This document shows, one piece after another, positions 11,701 through 23,066 of a DNA stretch of 64,000 nucleotides (the first letter of the stretch is position 1; the number at the start of each line of letters is the position of its first letter). The stretch lies in the NCBI RefSeq assembly GCF_036588685.1, contig NC_086378.1:29303578-29367577 (forward strand), in the 5' to 3' direction. This stretch comes from Mytilus trossulus. Taxonomy: Eukaryota; Mollusca; Bivalvia; Mytilida; Mytilidae. The position numbers were made by a program, and so were the translations under genes. Below the pieces are notes generated by a model. That model was given only the letters and a program-made list of their open reading frames with translations, was not told where the DNA came from and ran no database searches.

Positions 11701-14700
11701 TATTCAAATGATAAACTGTTTATCAGATATTTCAATAAATTTTAGATTTTCAGCATCACTACTAAAGTGAAGACATACAAAGAAGATTCATAATTCCAGT
11801 GCCAAATATTTCATGCATTATCTGAACGATATCATATTAACAATAAATACTATACATAAGTTTTATTATCATACCGGGGATTTTGGATTGGGCCAAATTT
11901 GTTTACGATTATTCGGGATAAACCTTAGTTAAACTTAAAAATCTAAAGAGCCAGTAAAGACCGATTTTTTTTTTAAAACTTCACATTTGATTCTCTCAAA
12001 AAAATGGAAAAAAAGCTCTTAAGATTATAAACTGGTAGTAAGGTTTTTTATTATGAACTTTTAGTTTCGAGCATCACTTAAATACACGCAAACAAGAGAC
12101 ATTACGTCCAGTGGCAAATATAATGCATGGACAGGACGACAACATACTTTGGATAAGTTATATAATGAGACGCGGAAAAATATTTGCCGGAACTCTTGGA
12201 TTTTACCTTAATTATTCCGGAAATTTGGGATTAGGCCTAAATGAATTGTGTACAGTTATAAGAATTTACACTTTACGGTTTTTAAGTATCTACACTTAAT
12301 CGTAACTCGGAATTAAATTATATTTTTTGGAGCGCAAAAGGACAGTTTTATTTTTACGGAATATCAGTGTAACAATCTTTAAGTTCCCTTTGTATTATAG
12401 GACAAGTTTGGGGGATTGGGCACATTTGACGGATTGGGCACGTTTGGGTGTTAATTAAAAAATGGACACGTTTTTAGGCATTTAAATAATACAAATGACA
12501 CGCTTTGACGCCCTTTTTACAACTAGACATGTTTTGCAGTTCAGTGACGTCGATGTGGACATGTTTGGGAGTATCGGACACGTTTGGGGGGAAGGACACG
12601 TTTCTGAGTGTTACATATATTAGCTTATTTACACTTTAATTATTCATTAGTCCTTGGCTGGATGGAAAGAATTATATCTCACTATGGTATTTTTATCCAG
12701 TTTGATTTTACCAATCACATGTACAGTGTTCACCAAACACCTTTTGGCCTAATGGACTAAAAAAAGCTTTTTCATAAAAGTATGTTTATATCCATAAGCA
12801 TTACCCTACTATGTTTATTGGGAATATTATAATTAAGTTGTAGAATTTCTCTACTTGTGATAAAATTGAACCATGAATCTACAGAAATGGGAATACTGTA
12901 ATTTCATAAATTATTGCGTGCATTTATTATTGCGATTTTGTCATTTAAGACTTAAATGCGATCTTAATTTTTAGAGAAACAACCTGTTTAATTTATATAA
13001 AATATTTCAAAATGTGACTTTAAATTATTGCATTTACAACTCTGTCACATTTTTCGCAACAATAAAAACCTTGCAACAATTTCTACATTAACAGTACTTC
13101 AGCTAATTTAATAAGACTATTGGACAATTGCACTTGAACCATATAAAAGTCATTAAACATCATATTAATAATAACAGACCTTTTGCTGGGGCTGCTGCTG
13201 TTGTAACTGTATTTGTTGGTGTAATAATGCCTGGGGAGTCTGGGCTGATATTGGTGCAACTCCTCTAATCTGTTGTTGCTGAAAAGTTAATTCTATTTGT
13301 GTAAAATAATATTACTCTCAAGAATGGTTACTTAAACTACATTACTGTTTGACACTTTTTAATGAGAGGGACAAAAAAAAGCTTTATCACACTTTCTGCC
13401 TTAACTAACAATTTTGTGCAAATTATATTTAAAGTTGGAAGAAGGGTGTATTCAACCTGAACCACATTTATCTTTATGTTTGTTTTTTTTTCCAAATTGA
13501 ACTGAAATACAATGTAGGACAACTAAAATATCAAGATATAAACTGGCCAATATTTTTTTTCTATAGAAAAACATGTATTACCATAAGAGTTTTTGTCCAG
13601 ATATTATAATTTCAGTCTTACATTAGTAATACACATACAAGTAATATGTCTAGAAAATTTTTGTAAGTACCTGTTGAAGTTTATACTTGTTTTCTTCATT
13701 AAAACCAGCTTTCTGATTGGCATGCTCTAACTGTTGCTGTAGTGTTTGGCCCATATATCCTACATTACCAATAAAAATTAAATACAAAAAAAAATTCATA
13801 AAGACAATACAATCTTATCGGGGCCTTTTATCGCTGACTATGCGGTATGGGCTTTGCTCATTGTTGAAGGCTGTACAGTGACCTATAGTTGTTAAAGTTT
13901 GTTTTATTTTGGTCTTTTGTGGATAGTTGTCTCATTGGCAATTCATATCTTCTTTTCTATATAAACAAGATAAAATAAACAGATCTTTATTTTTCTATTA
14001 TCAATGAATGATAAGTAGAATTAAGATTTGTATAATGCATGCATTAGAACTAACGACAAATATTAGAAACCCTTTAAAGTCTAGTCACTTTCTTGCTTAG
14101 CCTGCCTTCTGAAATCAATTTATTATCAGGCAGTTGTGACATTCTAGTTTTTCACAAATCATTTCATTGTTTTTTTGGTTTGACTTGTCTAACATTTTGT
14201 CACTGGTCTTTTAATAACACACTATAGCATATGAGCTTATTATTTAAAGCTGTACAGTGACCTTTAGTTGCTTAAAACACCTAAGGTTGGCCTCTGGTGG
14301 ATAGTTGTCTAATTGGCAATCATATAACATCTCTTAATTTTTATTTATACTGATAAGTGCTGGTTTTAGTGACCTGTATTATAGTCAAGATACAATATAA
14401 GTGCGAACTGATAAATTTGCAAATACATGTAGTATGTATATTGATAAAAAAAAAATCTTTCACACTGAACACTTGTTGGCTGTTGCATCCTGGGGTATCA
14501 AATAGCTGTAAAGGACAAGACTCTGTTTGGGATCTGTTTGTGTTTGTTTTGTCAATGTTGACTATAACTTACCAGGTGGCTGTTGCATCCTGCGATATCT
14601 AGGGTAAGACTCAGTCTTTGGAATCTGTTTCTGTTGCTGGTTGGCATAGGAAGTATTTAATTAGTGTCTACCGTATAACTTACCAGTTGGCTGTTGCATC

Positions 14701-17700
14701 CTGGGATATCCAGGGTAAGATTCAGGGATCTGTTGCTGTTGGGCATAGGAAGTATTTTAATAGTGACTATGGTGTTACCTACCAGTTGGTGGCTGTTGCA
14801 TCCTGGGATATCCAGGGTAAGATTCAGGGATCTGTTTCTGTTGGGCATAGGAAGTATTTTAATAGTGACTACAGTATAACTTACCAGTTGGCTGTTGCAT
14901 CCTGGGATATCCAGGGTAGGATTCATGGATCTGTTTCTGTAGCTGGTTGGCATAGGAAGTATTTTAATAGTGACTACAGTATAACTTACCAGTTGGCTGT
15001 TGCATCCTGGGATATCCAGGGTAAGACTCAGGGATCTGTTTCTGTTGCTGTTGGGCATAGGAAGTATTTTAATAGTGACTACAGTATTACTTACCAGTTG
15101 GCTGTTGCATCCTGGGATATCCAGGGTAAGATTCCGGGATCTGTTTCTGTCGCTGTTGGGCATAGGATATATTTTAATAGTGACTACAGTATTACTTACC
15201 AGTTGGCTGTTGCATCCTGTGATATCCAGGGTAAGATTCTGGGATCTGTTTCTGTTCCTGTTGGGCATAGGAAGTATTTTAATAGTGACTACAGTATTAC
15301 TTACCAGTTGGCTGTTGCATCCTGGGATATCCAGGGTAGGATTCAGGGATCTGTTTCTGTTGCTGTTGGGCATAGGAAGTATTTTAATAGTGACTACAGT
15401 ATTACTTACCAGTTGGCTGTTGCATCCTGGGATATCCAGGGTAAGATTCCGGGATCTGTTTCTGTTGCTGTTGGGCATAGGAAGTATTTTAATAGTGACT
15501 ACAGTATTACTTACCAGTTGGCTGTTGCATCCTGGGATATCCAGGGTAAGATTCCGGGATCTGTTTCTGTTCCTGTTGGGCATAGGAAGTATTTTAATAG
15601 TGACTACAGTATTACTTACCAGTTGGCGGCTGTTGCATCCTGGGATATCCAGGGTAAGATTCAGGGATCTGTTTCTGTTGCTGGTGGGCGTAGTGGTTAG
15701 GATATGATGTGAATGCTGACTGTGATGCTGGGTAACTTTTACCGGGAGATTTATTTCCAGTGTAAACTGCTGCCTGTTGTTGTTGTTGTTGGTAAGCATG
15801 AACAGAGGGTTTACTGGTGTATGTCACCTGACTTGAAGGGGTGTGTCCAGGATAGGAACTTGTCTCTGGAAATATAAATAAAAATTATGATTATAATTTT
15901 GAATCAATTTGTATGATGTGAACAATGCATTGTACATTCAAAATGTTTTCAGTTAAAAAAAAATACAAAATAAAATAACAAAAAAAAACCCAAACTTATA
16001 TAGTTACATTGTAATTAAGTTTGAAATACACAGTAAAGCTAAAAAAATATAGTCTTATAAAATATTTTATAATTTATATCTTTTCCCTGATTGGCTGACT
16101 TTTCACATAAAATAATATGTGAAACAACAAATCAAAAATTTTAGCCTTAGATCATTTAGATGTAAAATGGCATAGAAAATATAAGAGGGATGGATTTATT
16201 GCACATTCAATACAAATTTTTGAGGGTTGAGGAAACCTCACACTTTTGTGGATGTTTAGTCTAATGGTTTAACCAAAGTCAAAATATAAGACAATTGAAA
16301 ATTTTTAGTTTGTTGAACATTAAAATTTGTGGGTCACCTGTACCCACCAAATCTATGAAAATTAGTATCCAACGTATAATAATGAATCCACAGTACATGT
16401 ACAGTACTCTTCAAAAATATCGATTCGATAACTTTTTTCTCCGATTTCCGTGTTTCTCGGAATCACACCGAGTACCGCGGATTTCACTCCTAAAATCCTC
16501 CAAAGATTCTCTCCCAACACCGCGTGGCTGTTAATTGGTTTATTGCCCATCGGATGTACTTCAAATTAACGACGTGTGACAACATAATTGGATTACCCAG
16601 ATAATTTACCTTTGAACATTTAATCGATCTTGGTTGCACAGGTGTGCTTTAAAATCACGGTATTATAAATTGAACAAATGTTTTCCTTTCTTTGACGGAT
16701 AAACATGTGACAATATCATTTAGAATAAGATAATTATTATCTTTTATATTTGTGTCTTATGCCGTTATCTTTAAAATAGAACGTACATACGAAAAAGTAT
16801 GAAAAAAATAGTTATTTTGAGTTTCTATTACAGTCCGGTCAGGTCATACATTGTGTTCTTTCAGCAAGGACGATTTTGCCACAATTAGTTTCTTTTATAA
16901 CTTATTCAATAAGCAATATCAGCGCATTAATTGTTCATTTTTAAAAAATCAACTGGCTAATAAAATCATGTTGTTTTTTTCGGTAACCCGATTCATCGGA
17001 TCATCAAGTAAACTTAATTTATTGAGCAATGTAAAATATGATGTTTCACCACCTCAGTACATTTATACAGACTTGAATAATTCAAATTACGAACAGAAAC
17101 TGTTAAATGACAACTCTGTTGACAAAGGAAATAATTTCAAGTGATATTGATAGTGCTCGTCATTTTCGCATTTTACGGAACGGTTTTGAAATTGACGAAA
17201 GTATTTATATCAATTTCGTCATTTGAATTTGGAAAGTGAAAAATATTTTCACATTAATTATATAATAAATGTACTATAATTCTACCGGTGTTTGACAAGT
17301 TTATGACACTCAATCATTTTACGTTTACAAAAGATGTTAAAAGTTGTGATGATAAGTAATAGGCTTATCGCTATCCGATAGGTCACTAATCCTTTAATTA
17401 TTAATAAAATTTATCAAACCTCATTATTGCCCATCATAATATTCTATTCCAGTAAAATCAGTCATCATTTTATTTTCAAAATTTCCCAACCGCCTACAAT
17501 TGGCATTTCTTTATCGTATTATCATGATTATTGTCATTTGAATACAATCAATCACCCCGGACAATTTCCATCATAATTTCAATTAATACATCACCAACTG
17601 TAAATCTATATTATTGACCATGGACATATAACTAATGTACTTTCTTTTTTGAAAGATAAAACATTTAAATTCAAATAGTTAAAAATGTGTTCACGTTTAT

Positions 17701-20700
17701 TCTGATAAGAATTATATTTTCCCTATAAATCAATTGTAAAAGGACCTTCTGGAGCCTCAATACGATTGCACAATAATGTCGTTCTGCAACTTTAGAAACC
17801 TTGAATGGACTTTCCCACGGTCGGTGTATCGTGGAATTGTCTTCGCACGGCAAATAATTGTTTTTAAAATCTTTTGTTGAAAATACACAAATTTACATTC
17901 ATTGTGCGAAAGTTAATATTAAACAAAGACGAATTAATGCAGCTGGAAGTATTCCTGTTGTAACGGAAATGTATTATTATTCTGCTGTACTGCCAACAAA
18001 TCGTAAAACGAAAATGCCGTAATTGTTAAGCATAACGAATGGTGAATAATATTTTCCTTTTTTACTTGAATATACAAAACTTTCAAACACGTAATTTTAT
18101 TTAATTGCTCAGATTAATTTAGCGAAAGTTTCCGGTTATTTTTACACAAGTATGCTCATTTCGTAAATAAAATATTAATTTACTGGTGAAGACATCGAGG
18201 TCAAAATTAAGTAGTTTTCATTTTTTATAAAACTTAAATACAATTGAAAGAATTAACAACAACATTTTGCTTTTAAATCTTTTAATCATTCCAGCAATTA
18301 GATAATCATAAAAAGAAAATGCCGTAGATTTACACAATTATTAAGGGGCAATTATTTTGTCTAATGAATGGTGAATAAATTTTCCTTTTTACTTGCATAT
18401 ATAAAACTTTTAGACTTATAATTTTTAAATAAAGACTTTAACTTTGAAGTAGAATATTTTGTTTTTCACATATTCCGCTATGTTTTATAATCGTTTTTTT
18501 TTAAAGCAAGTACATTAAGGTTAAGATATTTTTAGATGGGCTAACAAAAAATACGAAAATATTTTGACTTTAGTTTTTATTACCACAAATGAAATTTAAT
18601 TAGTATAAAAGACATTTAAAATTATACACTTGTTTGACACTTAAACTGGTACAGTTGACTGGAAATATAATTCTTTATTACTTCAACCTTTACCTGTCAG
18701 GTAATCCAATTACCCATTCAGTCTTGAGCCGGTATAGATCAAAGTAGGATAAGGGCAATTAATTCCTCGGTGTAGAGAGTGAGCTCGTTATCACAATAAA
18801 CATTTACCTGATTTTGGGAGAGATTACTCCCAAATTCCTGCCAACATTTTGGGAGGAATATCGGAGTTTTTCGGAGTGGCTCCGACATTTTCCTCGGTGT
18901 AGGGTGTGGGAGAGTTGGTACTCTTGAAGGGTACTGTATATTATGTACTAATTCACTCTTGTAGCTAATCATAACAAATTTTTAAATAATATATATATAA
19001 ACCCGCTAGATTTCTTTGCACCTGTCCTAAGTCAGGAACATGATGTTCTGTGGTTGTCGTGTGTTGGATCTCGTGTTGAAGGCCTTACTTTGACCTATAA
19101 TGGCTTACTTTTACAAATTGTGACTTGGATTGAGAGTTGTTACATTGGCACTCATACAACATCTTCTTATATATCTACACTACATGTAATCAAGAGTAAA
19201 AGTTGAAAAAAGATCTGGTAGTGTATTTTTGTCTTCATTTGGGTACTTACTATAATCGGCCTGTGCATGGTGAGGATAAGGACTGTGTTGCTTGGGTGCT
19301 GTTGGTTGCATTGTTGCTTGCATCATTTTAGACTCAGTGTACTGTTGATACACTGAAGTTGGTGGGGGAGATGGACTGTGTGGTCTCTTCATCTGCATTT
19401 GCTAAAAAGATCAAATCATAAACCAATCAAGAATTTATATAGAAATAATAATTTTTATGACTGAGAATCATGATTAACTTTGCTAAATAATTTGAATTTA
19501 GTTTTTCCTCTTGTCAAAAGTAATATAAGACTTAAAGGAATAAAACAGACAAATGCTTATTATACTCCACGTTAAAATGCCATATTTTGATTGGCTAATA
19601 CCAGAGTGTTAATTTATTCTATCACATGGTTGAGGGGGTAACAAATTTTTTGAATGTTACCCTCTTGTCTAGACCAATAAAAAATAGATAACTTAAAGGG
19701 CAGTGAATTGAATTTATATCAAGTTATTAAAGACAATGCTTAAGTTCTACGTTTTGGCTCAGATTCTATAATTTGATTGTTAAAATAAAAAAAATAAAAC
19801 ATCTTGATTCGCTTCTGTTGATTCTTCTAATATCTGTAACATTGTAATGTATTAAGTGAGGTCATAGAAAATAATTTGAAATAAAATTCATCTGTAAAAG
19901 ACAATAATGATAGGACATTCGGTATAATAAATTAAATAACACATATAGCCCTAAGGGGGTGATATAGCGATTGGTACCCCTCAAAAAAGCTTCGCCACAG
20001 TTGACAATGTTTTCTCGGGGTAAAAATCTGCTCTATCACCCTCTAAGCTATGTGTTATTTATATAGTGTCACTTATATTTAATCAAAATCTTAATCTTCA
20101 CTTTTAGTTTTAGCTATTGGAAACTTACAACCCATACAATTATTTTGTAAATTCATTTGTTGAAACCAAAAACTGTAAACAGTGCAATTTTCACTATTTA
20201 AGAGAGGTAAAATGTGATACATGTAAATAAAAATACCACAATTATTTCACTTGAACTCAATTCATAGAACTAAAACCACACATAAATAAACACCACAAAT
20301 CGTGAAAATGAGGCAGAATTCAATCGTGAATCAAAGGTTTAGCTGAAATTTTCCAGTAAGCCATTATACCAAAACATATGCTTATGACAATACAACATAA
20401 GGACTCCTTCTCAGTTTGAAAGATTTTGCATTGTGAATCATGTTCACAAATTTTAAGCTTAATGCCCCTGAATGACTCCAAAGTCATCTTAAAAATATCA
20501 TTGAAATAGTATCCCAAAAATTAACCATGCAGTAACAGCTGAGCAGTGAAACTAGAACTTGGACTATGTCTTATTATGTGAGAGCTCTGTTAATACTCAC
20601 AGGAATCATTGGTTAATTATGTGAGAGCTCTGTTAATACTCACAGGAATCATTGGTTAATTATGTGAGAGCTCTGTTAATACTCACAGGAATCATTGGTT

Positions 20701-23007
20701 GTTTTATTATGTAAGAGCTCTGTTAATACTCACAGGAATCATTGGTTGTTGAGGTCTATAAAGAGTTGGTCTCCCAGACTGCATTTGCAACATTGAATGA
20801 CTTGACACAGGAATGTGAGTTTGATAAGCTTGTTGGATATTCAACATTTCACTAAAAGTAAAAAATACAAATTACTCACTAACTTAGTCCTCCTTCTGCT
20901 TTGAAACACATTTTGGTAAGTTCAGTCCTCACAAAATAAAAACTATTTCATAATTTGTAACAGAATGATATTTTCACAGATCGATTTTTCCTATACTAAC
21001 AGGGTATCAATAATTTTTCAAACCAAAGGGAGTTTATACTCAAATAGAATACCATCAAGTGCGACAACAGATTATCAATGGTTTTTCACACCATAGGGAG
21101 TTACTCAGCTACATGTACCACATCATCGAAGGATGACAGCCCTAGGACGAGACATAGCTAACCAGATGCTCCGCAGGGCGTAGCTTTATACGACCGCAGA
21201 GGTTGAACCCAGAACGGTTGGGGCAAGTATGGACACAACAATCAAGCTGGATTCAGCTCTAAATTTGGATTGTGATTAAATAGTTGACACAGCATAGGTT
21301 TCTGACACAGAATGAATGTGTTCTAATGAAATTAAAATTTTTGTTTTCTCTTAGAGCAATTCACTATGCTGTTGAATATTATTCCTCTCAAAAAAATGTT
21401 TGAAGAAATTTTCTTTTTATTTATGAAATTTCAAATGAGAAAATTGAACCCAATTTTTTTAATCACATCCCCCTTTCCCTTATTCCAAAACTAATCTCAA
21501 TTAAAATTTCTAATGGAGTTTGCAACAATTACTACTCATTTAAATACATCATAAAATGTTAAGATGTAAAAAAACTGCTTGTTATCACTGAATGGTAAAT
21601 ATTATTTTAATTTATCAGTTGGTAGTAAAAAGTGAATGTATATATAACAAAGATTTAAGTTGATTCTGGACAAAGAAAGATAACTCCAAATAAAAAAATT
21701 CTTACAATTAGATATTTCTTGCTTACTATTCTGGACAAAGAAAGATAACTCTAATTAAAAACAAAATTGCTATTTCACAATATTTTGCAATAAGATATTT
21801 CTTGCCATTGTGCAATACTGTGCAATTGAAAAGACTTGCTATTGCACAAAACTTAATATAATTTTAGATCCTGATTTGGACCAACTTGAAAACTGGGCCC
21901 ATAATCAAAAATCTAAGTACATGTTTGGATTCAGCATATCAAAGAACCCCAAGATTTCAATTTTTGTTAAAATCAAACTAAGTTTAATTTTGGACCCTTT
22001 GGACTTTAATGTAGACCAATTTGAAAATAAGACCAAAAATGAGGAATCTACATACTCGGTATCAAAGAACCCCAATTATTCAATTTTTGATGAAATCAAA
22101 CAAAGTTTAATTTTGGACCCCGATTTGGACCAACTTGAAAACTGGGCCGATAGTCAAGAATCTAAGTACATTTTTAGATTCAGCATATCAAAGAACCCAA
22201 CCGATTAATTTTTGGTCAAAATCAAACGAAGTTTAATTTTGGACCCTTTGGACCTTAATGTAGACCAATTTGAAAACGGGACCAAAAGTTAAAAATCTAC
22301 ATACACAGTTAGATTCGGCATATCAAAGAACCCCAATTATTCAATTTTGATGAAATCAAACAAAGTTTAATTTTGGACCCTTTGGACCCCTTATTCCTAA
22401 ACTGTTGGGACCAAAACTCCCAAAATCATTACCAACCTTCCTTTTATGGTCATAAACCTTGTGTTTAAATTTCATAGATTTCTATTTACTTATACTAAAG
22501 TTATGGTGCGAAAACCAAGAAAAATGCTTATTTGGGTCCCTTTTTGGCCCCTAATTCCTAAACTGTTGGGACCTTAACTCCCAAAATCAATACCAACCTT
22601 CCTTTTGTGGTCATAAACATTGTGTTTAAATTTCATTATTTTCTATTTACTTAAACTAAAGTTATTGTGCGAAAACCAAGAATAATGCTTATTTGGGCCC
22701 TTTTTTGACCCCTAATTCCTACACTGTTGAAACCAAAACTCCCAAAATCAATCCCAACCTTTCTTTTGTGGTCATAAACCTTGTGTCAAAATTTCATAGA
22801 TTTCTATTTACTTAAACTAAAGTTATAGTGCGAAAACCAAGAAAAGCTTATTTGGGCCCTTTTTGGCCCCTTATTCCTAAAATGTTGGGACCAAAACTCC
22901 CAAAATCAATACCAACCTTCCTTTTGTGGTCATAAACCTTGTGATAAAATTTTATAGATTTATATTCACTTTTACTAAAGTTAGAGTGCGAAAACTAAAA
23001 GTATTCG

Positions 23008-23066
<59 letters not shown>

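Larger units (their letters stand above)
13760..15619 (-). other. GPS2 intron 6, largely a tandem copy of its own 5' junction
   Basis: 1.86 kb. From the donor (15619) to about 14470 it is the 105-bp array listed separately. The remainder (13760-14470) holds two diverged SINE-like copies (13808-13965, 14210-14336). No coding exon is supported. Long open frames across the array exist only because 105 is divisible by three. Confidence 0.8.
15866..19250 (-). other. GPS2 intron 5
   Basis: 3.4 kb, AT-rich. It holds a possible foldback-like element (16429-18915) and a SINE-like fragment (18998-19175). An open frame at 16851-17144 has no recognisable domain and is not called as a gene. Confidence 0.6.

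Noticed and set aside
14618..15799. Long open frames (360-380 codons) on both strands
   Set aside because: The 105-bp period is a multiple of three, so any frame without a stop in one unit stays open across the array. Neither frame is the GPS2 frame, which stops after each donor.
16851..17144. 97-codon open frame in GPS2 intron 5
   Set aside because: No domain, AT-driven composition, inside a likely mobile element.
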